Below are positions 27,348 through 35,904 of a stretch of 64,000 bases of DNA, piece by piece (position 1 is the stretch's first letter; the number at the start of each line of letters is the position of its first letter). Source of the stretch: Vacuolonema iberomarrocanum LEGE 07170 (GTDB taxonomy: Bacteria > Cyanobacteriota > Cyanobacteriia > Elainellales > Elainellaceae); assembly GCA_015207365.1 (NCBI GenBank), contig JADEXA010000036.1, positions 1 to 64,000 of the forward strand, in the 5' to 3' direction. The translations under genes were made by a program, and so were the position numbers. The notes under the pieces are model-generated. The model saw only the letters and a program-made list of their open reading frames with translations. It was not told the origin of the DNA and ran no database searches.

Positions 27348-27716
27348 TCAAGGGTGAATATCAAAGCGAGAACGAAACCCTCCATATTTAATCCAATACT
27401 GTTTTAAGGTATGGCAGGGCGTATGCAGACTCGCTCTGGCACGATACAAAATCACCTGGCGGTGATCACCCATCCAAATCTTGTCTACCGGATCCACAGA
27501 AACGACACTGCCACCCAGGGCTGCGACACATTCACAAAATCGATCCATGGCACCATAGTCCACCGTCTCAAAGACGAAGAAGTTACCGGAACAAATTAAA
27601 TGACGGCTGCGAATCCAGCCTTGCATTTTTTTCTTTGCTTCTGGAGGCAGCATTTTAGGCTCAGCCAGAGGAGTGAAAGGTGTTGAGGACGCGTTAGTGA
27701 AGTCTTGGAACTTCAT
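27348..27716 (-). CDS. cpeR: CpeR-like phycoerythrin regulator, copy 1
   Basis: A 122-residue CpeR homologue: WIRSRHLICSGNFFVFETVD, then LGGSVVSVDPVDKIWMGDHR and YWIKYGGFRSRFDIHP. It is the last gene of the cpeC1-D1-CpcD-like-cpeS-T-R operon, the same order as the cpeCDESTR operon of Fremyella. With the ATG at 27716 it overlaps cpeT by 23 bp; an alternative ATG at 27653 (MLPPEAKKK) would avoid the overlap. It is roughly 65-70 percent identical by eye to the copy at 23332, which is in the light-regulated operon. Confidence 0.85.
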   Translation of the reverse strand: MKFQDFTNASSTPFTPLAEPKMLPPEAKKKMQGWIRSRHLICSGNFFVFETVDYGAMDRFCECVAALGGSVVSVDPVDKIWMGDHRQVILYRARASLHTPCHTLKQYWIKYGGFRSRFDIHP

Positions 27717-28314
27717 GCGCAAAACTTTGCAATTTTTCGAACCGCAACGGGCCAAAGTTGGAGCCCCAAACTTGCTGGTGGGTGTTGACATCTAACCCCC
27801 TATCCAGGCTTACCCAGGTTGTTTCGGTGATCTCAACGAAACTATCGAGGTAAGTCTGGCAGCCATTTTTCTCAATCAGACAACGATTTCCGGGTTCGAC
27901 ACCACCGATGAAGCGATCGCCCTCGCGTTTAAAGATCATCGAGCAGTGATAGCGGCGTTCAATGCACTCTGGTGTGATGGTTTTTAGAATGTTTAAATCC
28001 CGTGCTGACCCGGCATAGTACATGGGATTTTTTAAGCTGTAATTCTCAATATAAATCTGATTTTCCTGGTCAATTAAACGGTGGATGCCTTGTCGATAGG
28101 GTTGCCACAGGTCATAGTCATATACCTGCTCTGAGTACATGCCAATTCCACCAAAAAACTCAAAGGATAAGGGGCGAAAGAGGACATGGATATGGGCATA
28201 GTCCTTTGCGTTTTCCTGGGCTTGTTTTAGATTACTAAAGTCCCCAGACATCCATTGAGCCAGGGTAATTAAATCACTCGAGGCAGCTTCAGACGTCGGT
28301 AATGCAGAAGTCAT
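27694..28314 (-). CDS. cpeT: T-type phycobiliprotein lyase
   Basis: A 206-residue CpcT/CpeT-family protein. T-type lyases form a beta-barrel and attach bilin to the Cys near residue 165 of beta subunits (Cys165 of the CpeB encoded here). Recognisable segments are LITLAQWMSGDFSNLKQAQE, HVLFRPLSFEFFGGIGMYSE and the PGNRCLIEKNGCQTYLDS region. The ATG at 28314 (MTSALPTSEA) gives the normal length; a GTG further upstream adds an unlikely leader. It lies between cpeS and cpeR. Confidence 0.9.
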   Translation of the reverse strand: MTSALPTSEAASSDLITLAQWMSGDFSNLKQAQENAKDYAHIHVLFRPLSFEFFGGIGMYSEQVYDYDLWQPYRQGIHRLIDQENQIYIENYSLKNPMYYAGSARDLNILKTITPECIERRYHCSMIFKREGDRFIGGVEPGNRCLIEKNGCQTYLDSFVEITETTWVSLDRGLDVNTHQQVWGSNFGPLRFEKLQSFAHEVPRLH

Positions 28315-28392
28315 AGCGAGGAAATAACAATGAAACGCAATTAACGAAAGTCGTTCAGGACAGTTCACCCATCGCTCAGAATGTTTGAGTGT

Positions 28393-28926
28393 TTAACTCT
28401 TCACACCTTGACGAATCTCTGACGAAAAGGAAGCCGTTACCACCCCTGTCCCTGCACTGGTCTTGATTAAAGACACCCGACAGCGAACATTGGGGTTCAC
28501 GAACCAAATTTTTTCTTCAGCCGCCGCCCGTTCGTAGGGAGTAATTAATACAAACATGCCGTCTTCCGTGAGCGTGTAGTCGCCGATAGCGGCAATCTCT
28601 TCGGCATAGCCCTGGTCACGCAACAACCGACCACACTTGCGCCGCTCCGGGTCCGGGATAGGCACCAACACACAAGTCCCTTTAATGACTTCATTCTCTT
28701 CCCAATCGGACTGCCCTTCCCAGGTCATGCGGAAGGGCGAAACCACCTGTGTTGGATCAACATTATGGAGTTTGCAGAGATCGATCACCGCTGGATCATC
28801 CACCGCCAAGGCCATAATATCGATCTCAGACTCAACGGCTTCGAAATGGCCGAATGCAAGGTGATGAGCACTCCGCTGCGATCGCCACTGACCAATTGAC
28901 TGGGCCACAAACTCGGTAATATCCAT
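28393..28926 (-). CDS. cpeS: S-type phycobiliprotein lyase
   Basis: A 177-residue CpcS/CpeS-family lyase, a lipocalin-like barrel. Typical features are the N-terminal DITEFVAQSIGQWRSQRSAH, the FRMTWEGQSDW strand, GRLLRDQGYAE and the C-terminal EKIWFVNPNVRCRVSLIKT. CpeS attaches phycoerythrobilin to Cys82-equivalent of CpeB (Cys80 in this sequence). It is directly upstream of cpeT, and the order S-T-R is conserved in phycoerythrin-producing cyanobacteria. Confidence 0.9.
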   Translation of the reverse strand: MDITEFVAQSIGQWRSQRSAHHLAFGHFEAVESEIDIMALAVDDPAVIDLCKLHNVDPTQVVSPFRMTWEGQSDWEENEVIKGTCVLVPIPDPERRKCGRLLRDQGYAEEIAAIGDYTLTEDGMFVLITPYERAAAEEKIWFVNPNVRCRVSLIKTSAGTGVVTASFSSEIRQGVKS

Positions 28927-29091
28927 CAGCTTTTGGGGTTCCGTTTCGAGCGTCGTTTTGAATACGGCTGGTTGATTTTATCCTCTGATGTTTATTCGGA
29001 TGGCGATTGTGAGAGGATTCGATGGCCACAACAGCCAGGCAGATCGAGCTTGGTTGCACCCTCGGTAAGTCAATGGTGAGTCGTTTGTAGG

Positions 29092-29523
29092 TTATCCGTT
29101 AGAGGTCTTTCCACACAAAGATTTCACCTTCTCCACCAAACGCATAAAAAATCCTGACATGCTAGACAGCTCCACTCCCTTTTCTGAAGACTCTGAGGGT
29201 TGCGTCATGTCATTTGTCTCAGGACCAATCTCAGACGGCGAGGGTTGATCCAAACGCTCTTCGTGGAAGGCAATCGGGTGATGCTCAGAGGCTTCGACCC
29301 TTGTTGCGTCTGATTGCTCAGTACGCTGGAATGGTGGCAGGGATGAAGCAACGAGCTCAACCCGAACAATTTTTCCCCCTTTGCGTTTGATAAATTGCAG
29401 CGTACGAGCCAGCGAGCAATAGGGAACTTTGAAGGTGTAAGGACTGTTAGATGAGCCCCCCTGCCAGCGCAAACCCATCACTTCAACCAACAAAATACGA
29501 GCGTCGTCTCTATTAACCGCCAT
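29092..29523 (-). CDS. CpcD-domain rod-capping-like linker with acidic spacer and basic helical tail
   Basis: A 143-residue protein. Residues about 8-56 form a CpcD domain: ILLVEVMGLRWQG, a YTFKVPYCSLARTLQFI segment and KRKGGKIVRVEL. The next 60 residues are acidic and probably disordered. The last 20 (FFMRLVEKVKSLCGKTSNG) are amphipathic and basic, and could contact membrane or another protein. CpcD domains alone cap rods (about 80 residues); this extended form is unusual. It sits where cpeE is found in cpeCDESTR operons but has no PBS linker domain. Confidence 0.75.
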   Translation of the reverse strand: MAVNRDDARILLVEVMGLRWQGGSSNSPYTFKVPYCSLARTLQFIKRKGGKIVRVELVASSLPPFQRTEQSDATRVEASEHHPIAFHEERLDQPSPSEIGPETNDMTQPSESSEKGVELSSMSGFFMRLVEKVKSLCGKTSNG

Positions 29524-29689
29524 CTCTGATACCCAAAATACATTGGAACTTAGAAATCCAGACTTAAACAGTCGATTCTGCTTGCTTCGCTACTGGTGTA
29601 GCATCGAGCGCGCACGGTGGGATCAGATATTGGGTTTCATGGCATTCACCCCAAACGACAAAACTAGTTTGCCAGTTTGTGGGCATTCC

Positions 29690-29714
29690 GTCAGGTGGGC
29701 AATGCCCACCTGAC
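29690..29714. repeat. short perfect palindrome between cpeD1 and the CpcD-like gene
   Basis: GTCAGGTGGGCA and its complement TGCCCACCTGAC surround one A, ten bases after the cpeD1 stop. It could pause or partly terminate transcription, making the downstream genes (CpcD-like, lyases, cpeR) less abundant than the linkers. Confidence 0.55.
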
Positions 29715-29723
29715 GAGCAATAA

Positions 29724-30470
29724 CTAGACTTCGGTAATGCTAACAATCTTGCCGGAGGTGCGGTTGATCCGCTGAATTTGTGGGGTCATTTTACTGGCTG
29801 GCACAACATATTCCGTTGCGCTCATCCGCCGGGGGCTGTCAAATTTCGACCCTGCAACTACGATTTTGAATCGCTTCTCTGTCCCAGAACCAATCACGGT
29901 CGCCGAGGATGGCTTAATGGTATTACCGCTGTTGGTGGCAACGCCATATACCAGTTGAGACGCTTTCACCGCGCTATCGACTTGGGCGGCTCCACGATCG
30001 ATCGCAAACATGCGGTTATAGCCTACCTGCTTCATATTGGCTTCGCTGCTCTTGCCTCGATAGTAGGGCACAACGTTATCGCCAAAGGCTTCCTGATACT
30101 CACTACTATCGATGTAAGAATCGATTTCAGCGTCATAGCCTTCTGAGACGGTGCGCACAATATGCTCGGATACTTCGCGCTGATCCTGAGGGGCACGGCC
30201 CAGTAGATGCAAGAAGTTGAGTTCAACAAAACGGTAAGGGGCACAAGATTCAAAGTAGCGCGTCCGATAGAAATCGGACTTGGCAACCACCCGCACAAAA
30301 TCGCGAACGGTGATGGTGCGATCGCACAGTTGAGACTCTGCGGCTACCAACCGCTCACTATCCATGACATGGGGATTGCCCAACACTTGCTTGTAAACCG
30401 CTCGAATAACGGTTTGAATTTCTTCTAATCCAGTGGTGAGCCAGAGTTCCAAACTTGTTGAAGATACCAT
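29724..30470 (-). CDS. cpeD: phycoerythrin-associated rod linker CpeD
   Basis: A 248-residue linker with a PBS linker domain (about 10-155: TVIRAVYKQVLGNPHVMDSE, APYRFVELNFLHLLGRAP) and a C-terminal CpcD domain (KRFKIVVAGSKFDSPRRMS, ending RTSGKIVSITEV). The start is the ATG at 30470, with GGAGAG 10 bases upstream; a longer frame start at 30554 is rejected. It follows cpeC1 by about 105 bases. The paralogue at 23796 is in the ccaS-linked operon. Confidence 0.92.
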   Translation of the reverse strand: MVSSTSLELWLTTGLEEIQTVIRAVYKQVLGNPHVMDSERLVAAESQLCDRTITVRDFVRVVAKSDFYRTRYFESCAPYRFVELNFLHLLGRAPQDQREVSEHIVRTVSEGYDAEIDSYIDSSEYQEAFGDNVVPYYRGKSSEANMKQVGYNRMFAIDRGAAQVDSAVKASQLVYGVATNSGNTIKPSSATVIGSGTEKRFKIVVAGSKFDSPRRMSATEYVVPASKMTPQIQRINRTSGKIVSITEV

Positions 30471-30575
30471 TGAAATATACTCTCCTAAAACTGATAAGCA
30501 AAAACTAAATCTAGCGATGGGGAGTCTAAAGAATGAATAAAGGGCAGGCTTCATGAAACCTGCCCAAACTGAAAC

Positions 30576-31436
30576 CTATACCGTAGTAATGCTGGCGATC
30601 ACACCGCCCTGGCGATGAATCCGCTGGTATTCCTGAGAGAGTTTGTCGAAGGGTACCAAAAATACCTGATTCGAGCGGCGGAACTTGGAAATGGTGTTAA
30701 AGGTTTTGGCTCGGTAGCCCGTTACCTCAATCCGGTAAACCTTGCCACCGGAGCTGGCATCCACACCCTGGCGACTGCGCGCACCAACGGGTGGGGTGCG
30801 GAAGGTAGCCCCGTCTCCGGCGGGCGAAACCACTGGCGTCGGTGTCTGGTTAATCACCAACGCATTGAGCTTGGGAGCTTTGCCCGCCAAGTCGCCCTTC
30901 AGACTGCTGCTGGAAGCACCCCGCACCAACTCAAAGGTGTGGGTGAACTGCACCATGCTGTTGCACGCTTCGGTTTTGTAGCCCCGGATATAAGGCACGA
31001 AGTTCTCGCCAAAGGTCGATTGATATTCATCACTGTCGAGGTAGGAATCGATATCAGCCTCAAACCCCTGGGTGTCCAGAATCGTGCTGTGCATTCGCAT
31101 CTCTTCTAGATCGAGAGGTGGGCGACCGAGCAAATGCCGGAAGTTAAGTTCGATCGCCCGATAGCGCGCACAGCTCGTGAAGAACCGAGAGCGGTATAGC
31201 TCAGACTTAGCCACCGCGCGGACAAACTCCCGCACACTCAATTCACCGCGCTTGAACTGAGATTCTGGGACAGTGAGGCGCTCACTTTCCATCACATAAG
31301 CATTGCCCAGCACCTGACGATAGACAGCCCGAATGAGGATTTCGGCATCTTCTTCAGAGGCACCGGGCACCCACTCGATGGGGGGAGTTTCATCGAACAG
31401 GCTAACCCCTAGGCGTGAAGCGGGTCCAAATGGCAT
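30576..31436 (-). CDS. cpeC: phycoerythrin-associated rod linker CpeC
   Basis: A 286-residue linker beginning MPFGPASRLGVSLFDETPPI. A PBS linker domain (about 25-190) is followed by a proline/alanine hinge (NQTPTPVVSPAGDG) and a CpcD domain ending SNQVFLVPFDKLSQEYQRIH and GGVIASITTV, which is the canonical CpeC ending. It links the first phycoerythrin hexamer to the rod. It heads the cpeC1-cpeR1 operon. The 5' region carries a 22-bp palindrome but no clear CcaR-like repeat, unlike its paralogue. Confidence 0.93.
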   Translation of the reverse strand: MPFGPASRLGVSLFDETPPIEWVPGASEEDAEILIRAVYRQVLGNAYVMESERLTVPESQFKRGELSVREFVRAVAKSELYRSRFFTSCARYRAIELNFRHLLGRPPLDLEEMRMHSTILDTQGFEADIDSYLDSDEYQSTFGENFVPYIRGYKTEACNSMVQFTHTFELVRGASSSSLKGDLAGKAPKLNALVINQTPTPVVSPAGDGATFRTPPVGARSRQGVDASSGGKVYRIEVTGYRAKTFNTISKFRRSNQVFLVPFDKLSQEYQRIHRQGGVIASITTV

Positions 31437-31534
31437 TAAAAGTATCTCCTGCTGAATGACAGAGCTTGATAAAGATGGTTCAGGGCACGAAAAGACATTT
31501 CAAACGTCCCAACCTAGCCTCCCAAAACTGCATC

Positions 31535-31556
31535 AGGTCTGTTACCGAACAGACCT
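31535..31556. promoter_or_regulatory. perfect palindrome upstream of cpeC1
   Basis: AGGTCTGTT and AACAGACCT are exact inverted repeats around ACCG, about 100 bases before the cpeC1 start. It could be an operator for a dimeric regulator or a leader hairpin. No other copy was noticed in the window. Confidence 0.5.
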
Positions 31557-31774
31557 CTGCAATTCCTGAGAGCACCAGACTTCGAGCGATTCAAACTGCT
31601 CCAGCGCTTTATACGCTTTGTTATGATTGATTTTCTTACAAGCACGCAATCTCAGCGGGCAGGGTTTATAAAACTTGACGAAGTTAGTTCACATTGGACA
31701 TCGCCTTTGAGCATTTCTACTCTTCTGCTAAGAAATGGCTCTAAGTAAAGGATAAAAATTAAATCCTTGCTTAC

Positions 31775-31839
31775 GCCTTAATTTGGGGTGCCCGTGCCAG
31801 CCCAAATTAAGGCTTCTCTGGTTTTGTCCTGTACTCAGG
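31775..31839 (+). repeat. TGTCCTGTACT-type element, partial copy with its own hairpin core
   Basis: The core hairpin GCCTTAATTTGGG...CCCAAATTAAGGC (31775-31813) is followed by CTCTGGTTTTGTCCTGTACT and CAGG. The same end motif closes the elements at 38179-38288 and 51489-51558, whose cores have quite different sequences. It lies in the 5' spacer of cpeC1. Confidence 0.6.
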
Positions 31840-31920
31840 AAATTACTACAGGCTTCATGGTGCATACGAGCAACGGTTCAAGCTCGGTTAGCTTCGCATC
31901 CTTAAACTCATGTCCCCAAA

Positions 31921-32017
31921 CTATAGCGGTGTGCAACCGCATTAAGCACAGCAACGGTTGTGTGGGGCGCGGCGCGCCCCACACAACCGTACTTAACTAA
32001 CGCGCATAGCGCTATAG
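31921..32017 (+). repeat. 97-bp MITE-like element (CTATAGCG ends), copy A
   Basis: The element starts CTATAGCGGTGTGCAACCGC and ends ACGCGCATAGCGCTATAG, with inverted terminal CTATAGCG. A central perfect hairpin built on GGTTGTGTGGGGCGCG lies inside. Near-identical copies are at 35115 and 40683, and an inverted, diverged copy at 38082. This copy supplies the final codons and stop of the ankyrin pseudogene. Confidence 0.85.
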
Positions 32018-32537
32018 AAGGCGGTATCACCAATTTTATTGACGGCGCGGATGTCGGTTCCCATTTGCACCAGTCGCTGCACCAAATCCGTTTGGCCATG
32101 ACGCACCAGAACCATTACTACGGTTTCTTGGTAGGCGTTGCGATCGCCTAACCCTGCGCCATGGTCTAGCAACACTTCCACAATCTCGCGGCGATCGCTT
32201 TCCGCCGCAAACATCAATGCCATGTAGCCTGTCGTCGGATTCTTTGTATTGACCTCAGCCCCATGGGCCAAAAGCTGCTCCACGATCGCTGCATAGCCTT
32301 CGGTCGCTCGCAAAGGTCGCCAATCTGCGAGGGCGAGAAAGCATCCATCAGAAACCGGATCTCCACAATCCAATGGGGATGATCAATGCGTTGGCAGTGC
32401 AACCCGTCCCACTTGGCTAAGCCTAGCTGAAACATGTCGGCAAACGCCTCACGACTCAATGCTGGCACCTGATCCGGCGCAACATCAAAGTTGTGGGAGA
32501 GCAGCATCCGCCCCTGATTCTCTAAACTCGCACTCAT
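31993..32537 (-). pseudogene. frameshifted and truncated ankyrin-repeat gene
   Basis: The N-terminal part (from the ATG at 32537, SASLENQGRMLLSHNFDVAP) runs to about 32330 in one frame. The ankyrin repeats (YAAIVEQLLAHGAEVNTKNP, REIVEVLLDHGAGLGDRNAY, DLVQRLVQMGTDIRAVNKIG) continue in another frame. The last codons, AMRVS, lie within the 97-bp repeat at 31921-32017, which has truncated the end. So there is at least one frameshift plus an insertion. Ankyrin proteins bind partners; no specific role is evident. Confidence 0.7.
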
Positions 32538-33037
32538 ACAACTCAACAAAAATTCATATCTGATAATGCTAGTTTACCGTTCTCGCAAGAATGGGTTTAC
32601 CAGCGACCGTGCAAGCCGCTCGCAGTCGTGAGCCATCTTCGTAGAGCATTGATTTGAGGATGATAGAGCGATCGCAGCTTCGTAACATTATGATACGAAG
32701 TTTTAAGAGGTCACCTCAAAATTGTATCTTCAAAGTGAGGGACGCAATGGGCGCGGAACGATGCGGAAGACTGGCCTTTGGGGCTTGCCCTCAATTCGCT
32801 TTGCAACCGAGGGTTGCCCACCCGACTTGCGCTTGATGGGATGTGCTTCACGGTTTCAGATCGCTTAGATCTCAGATCGCTCAGATCAGGGCTGCATGGA
32901 GCCACACCAGACCCAGCACCTTTGGGCAGGCAGACAGTGCCTGTCTCCTGGGTAATCATTAAGCGTTGCACTTCGCGGCTTTGAATGCGTTTTGTAAAAA
33001 CTGTTAATGATTTTTTGAAAAGAGATGGCAAGTCATT
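32538..33037. other. 500-bp intergenic region upstream of hemH
   Basis: Contains HIP1 sites, a short direct repeat of GATCGCTTAGATC/GATCGCTCAGATC near 32860-32888 and a small palindrome near 32933 (AGACAGTGCCTGTCT). No gene is supported: the short frames at 32654-32836 and 32711-33031 have no domain or ribosome binding site. Confidence 0.45.
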
Positions 33038-34201
33038 ATGGGACGAGTAGGGGTTCTATTGCTTAACTTGGGAGGGCCGGACACGCTAGAGGATGTTCGT
33101 CCCTTTCTCTACAATCTATTTTCTGATCCAGAGATTATTCGGCTCCCCTCGCCATTGTTGCAAGCGCCTTTGGCCTGGTTGATTTCTACGCTACGCGCCA
33201 AAAAATCGCAGGAGAACTATCAGAAAATTGGCGGGGGTTCCCCCTTACGCCGGATTACAGAAGCCCAAGCGCAGGCATTGCGTCAGCAGTTGCACCAAGA
33301 TGGGCATGACGTGAAGGTCTATGTGGGGATGCGCTACTGGCATCCGTTTACGGATGCGGCGATCGCCCAAATCAAGCAAGATGACATTCGCCAGTTGGTG
33401 ATTTTGCCCCTGTATCCGCAGTTTTCCATCAGCACCAGCGGTTCCAGCTTCCGACAGCTCGAACGGATGTGGGAAGCGGATCCGGAGCTGCAGAAAATTC
33501 AATACACGGTCGTGCCTTCCTGGTACCACCATCCTGGCTATCTAGAAACGATGACCCAGCTGATCGAACAGACGTTAGATCAACTGCCCCAACCTGATCA
33601 AGCTCATATCTTCTTTAGTGCTCACGGCGTTCCCGTCAGCTATGTCGAAGAAGCTGGCGACCCCTACCAGCAAGAAATCGAAGACTGCGTCGGCTTGATT
33701 ATGAAAAAGCTGAACCGCCCCAATGCCCATACCCTGGCCTATCAAAGCCGAGTGGGGCCTGTCGACTGGCTACAACCCTACACGGACGAAGAAATTGAGC
33801 GGCTGGCTCATCAAGGGGTAAAAGAACTGGCGGTGGTTCCCATCAGCTTTGTTTCTGAACATATCGAAACGCTCGAAGAAATCGATATGGAATATCGGGA
33901 AGTGGCGGAAGAGGCTGGCGTCGAAACCTTTGCCCGTGTCCCGGCTCCCGATACTGACCCGACCTTTATCAAGTCCTTAGCTGATTTGGTGGTACAGGCG
34001 TTGCGCGATCGCCCAGTCTTTTTCTCCGACACGGTGCGACCCCAGCCCAACCTCGAAAACTATCCCCAGAGTCCCTGGGCATGGGGGCTGACGCCCTCCG
34101 CTGAAGTTTGGAATGGCCGCTTCGCGATGGTTGGATTTCTGGCGGTAATGCTTGAAGCATTGTTAGGGCAAGGCCCGCTCCATGTGGTGGGATTGCTTTA
34201 A
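33038..34201 (+). CDS. hemH: ferrochelatase with C-terminal chlorophyll-binding (HLIP-type) helix
   Basis: HemH inserts Fe2+ into protoporphyrin IX to make heme. The 387-residue protein has the ferrochelatase opening [20 protein letters not shown], the conserved [12 protein letters not shown] region, active-site His in [13 protein letters not shown] and the acidic [20 protein letters not shown]. Residues about 345-387 are the cyanobacterial extension with a chlorophyll a/b-binding motif ([20 protein letters not shown]). It starts at the ATG at 33038. pcyA follows 67 bases later on the same strand; heme is the substrate source for bilins, so the pairing makes sense. Confidence 0.96.
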   Translation: MGRVGVLLLNLGGPDTLEDVRPFLYNLFSDPEIIRLPSPLLQAPLAWLISTLRAKKSQENYQKIGGGSPLRRITEAQAQALRQQLHQDGHDVKVYVGMRYWHPFTDAAIAQIKQDDIRQLVILPLYPQFSISTSGSSFRQLERMWEADPELQKIQYTVVPSWYHHPGYLETMTQLIEQTLDQLPQPDQAHIFFSAHGVPVSYVEEAGDPYQQEIEDCVGLIMKKLNRPNAHTLAYQSRVGPVDWLQPYTDEEIERLAHQGVKELAVVPISFVSEHIETLEEIDMEYREVAEEAGVETFARVPAPDTDPTFIKSLADLVVQALRDRPVFFSDTVRPQPNLENYPQSPWAWGLTPSAEVWNGRFAMVGFLAVMLEALLGQGPLHVVGLL

Positions 34202-34268
34202 CGGCAACCGCATCATCAGGTCAGCGCAGAATTGGATATGGCACAGTAGAAACGGCTTTGAATTGTCT

Positions 34269-35000
34269 ATGCAATCATCATTGCGAACGCGTCAAAATCC
34301 CCTCATCCGTCAGTTAGCCAACTGTATTGAAGAGGTTTGGCAAACACACCTGGAGCTTTCCCCTTATTCCGTCCCAGAAGGCTTGGGGTATGTCGAGGGT
34401 GCCCTGGAAGGGGAGAAGCTCGTGATTGAAAATCACTGCTATCAGACGCCACAATTTCGCAAACTACACCTGGAACTGGCTCAGGTCGGCAACGGGCTCG
34501 ATATTCTGCATTGTGTGATGTTTCCTAAGCCGGACTATGCCCTGCCTATTTTTGGCGCTGATTTGGTGGGGGGACGTGGGGGGATTAGTGCGGCGATCGC
34601 CGACCTCTCCCCGGTGAATGCGGAGCGATCGCTCCCGACGCATTACCATCAGGCGCTGACGGCACTACCCTTGCTATCGTTTTCCCAGCCCCGAGATTTA
34701 CCCGCCTGGGCCGATATCTTTTCCGAGTTTTGCCTGTTTGTGCGTCCGGTTGACGCTGAGGAAGAAGCGGCATTTCTCCAGCGCATTCGGGAGTTTTTGA
34801 CGCTCCACTGCCAGATTGCCAGCACCACAGCGCCCCTAACATCCGATACAGACATTGCGCAGATGGTTGCAGGACAGCAGTATTACTGCAACAAGCAACA
34901 GCAGAACGACAAGACCCGTCGCGTGCTAGAAAAATCCTTTGGCACAGAATGGACCGATCGCTATATGACGACAATGCTGTTTGATGCGGTCACCGGATAG
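34269..35000 (+). CDS. pcyA: phycocyanobilin:ferredoxin oxidoreductase
   Basis: PcyA reduces biliverdin IXalpha to phycocyanobilin using four electrons from ferredoxin. The 243-residue protein has the catalytic residues in place: Glu69 (KLHLELA), His81 (LHCVMFPKPDY) and Asp98 (IFGADLV), corresponding to Glu76, His88 and Asp105 of Synechocystis PcyA by spacing. I start it at the ATG at 34269; a longer frame from 34182 overlaps hemH and is atypical. It follows hemH and precedes an NblB-like gene. Confidence 0.95.
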   Translation: MQSSLRTRQNPLIRQLANCIEEVWQTHLELSPYSVPEGLGYVEGALEGEKLVIENHCYQTPQFRKLHLELAQVGNGLDILHCVMFPKPDYALPIFGADLVGGRGGISAAIADLSPVNAERSLPTHYHQALTALPLLSFSQPRDLPAWADIFSEFCLFVRPVDAEEEAAFLQRIREFLTLHCQIASTTAPLTSDTDIAQMVAGQQYYCNKQQQNDKTRRVLEKSFGTEWTDRYMTTMLFDAVTG

Positions 35001-35114
35001 GGGTTTTCTAGCCGTTCTTGACGTCCTATCAATGCTCCAAGAACTCACCCCTACAGATTGCTTGTGAAACCCTATCGCTACCAGAGCTTCAAAATAATCG
35101 GGTTTTGGTTTTCA

Positions 35115-35210
35115 TATAGCGGTGTGCAACCGCATTAAGCACAGCAACGGTTGTGTGGGGCGCGGCGCGCCCCACACAACCGTATTTAACTAACGCGCAT
35201 AGCGCTATAG
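35115..35210 (+). repeat. 97-bp MITE-like element, copy B
   Basis: Nearly identical to 31921-32017, with the first terminal base changed. It ends 7 bases before the NblB-like ATG, so it probably forms the 5' leader or promoter region of that gene. Confidence 0.85.
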
Positions 35211-35217
35211 AATTGGG

Positions 35218-35904
35218 ATGAATACGATGAACCGACCCAGCCTGGAGCAAATAGCTACGCAGTTGCAGAACCCGGACGTGAGAGAACGGGTGTTAGCGAT
35301 GATCGAGCTACAAAAAGAAAGCGTGCCTGCGCCTACCGCCATGCCGTTGGTCAAGCAAGCCCTGATGGATCGCAATATCCAGATTCGGGGTATGGCGGTG
35401 TTTACCCTGGGAATCAAACCCACGCCAGAGAATCTATCCCTCCTCGTCCCCATCTTAGAAGCCGACTCTGATCACAACATGCGGGCGATCGCCGCTGGAG
35501 CCTTGGGCTACTTAGAAGATCCACAGGCGCTGGAATCCCTCCGCCATGCCTTTTATGAAGACACCCATTGGCTGGTGCAGTTTAGTGCAGCGATCGCCCT
35601 GGGAAATTTGAAAGATAGACAGGCTCAAGCCGTTTTACTGGAAGCCCTGGATAGCACCAACCCGCTGGTTCAACAAGCCGCCATCATGGCTTTGGGCGAG
35701 ATTGGGGCAACAGAGGCGATCGATCGGCTCCTGTCCTTTGTCCATGCCGAAGATTGGATGATTCGTAAACATCTGGCTGAAGCCCTGGGCAACCTGCCAA
35801 GCCAACAGAGCCAGCGCGCGCTCATGACGCTGACTCAAGACAAGAAAGCTCAAGTCGCAGAAGCCGCCACCCTATCTCTGAAGCGGTTAGCGGAACTGCT
35901 TTAA
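35218..35904 (+). CDS. HEAT-repeat protein, NblB-like
   Basis: A 228-residue all-helical protein of five to six HEAT/PBS-lyase repeats (MRAIAAGALGYLEDPQALES, THWLVQFSAAIALGNLKDRQ, WMIRKHLAEALGNL). The layout and repeats such as HWLVQFSAAIALG resemble NblB, which helps detach bilins or dismantle phycobilisomes in stress. It could alternatively be an E/F-type lyase helper. The preceding 97-bp repeat abuts its start. Its 3' end overlaps the convergent phycobiliprotein-like gene by 18 bp. Confidence 0.65.
   Translation: MNTMNRPSLEQIATQLQNPDVRERVLAMIELQKESVPAPTAMPLVKQALMDRNIQIRGMAVFTLGIKPTPENLSLLVPILEADSDHNMRAIAAGALGYLEDPQALESLRHAFYEDTHWLVQFSAAIALGNLKDRQAQAVLLEALDSTNPLVQQAAIMALGEIGATEAIDRLLSFVHAEDWMIRKHLAEALGNLPSQQSQRALMTLTQDKKAQVAEAATLSLKRLAELL

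Noticed and set aside
32711-33031. Leftward frame of 106 codons upstream of hemH
   Set aside because: It lies in the hemH promoter region, has no ribosome binding site and no domain.
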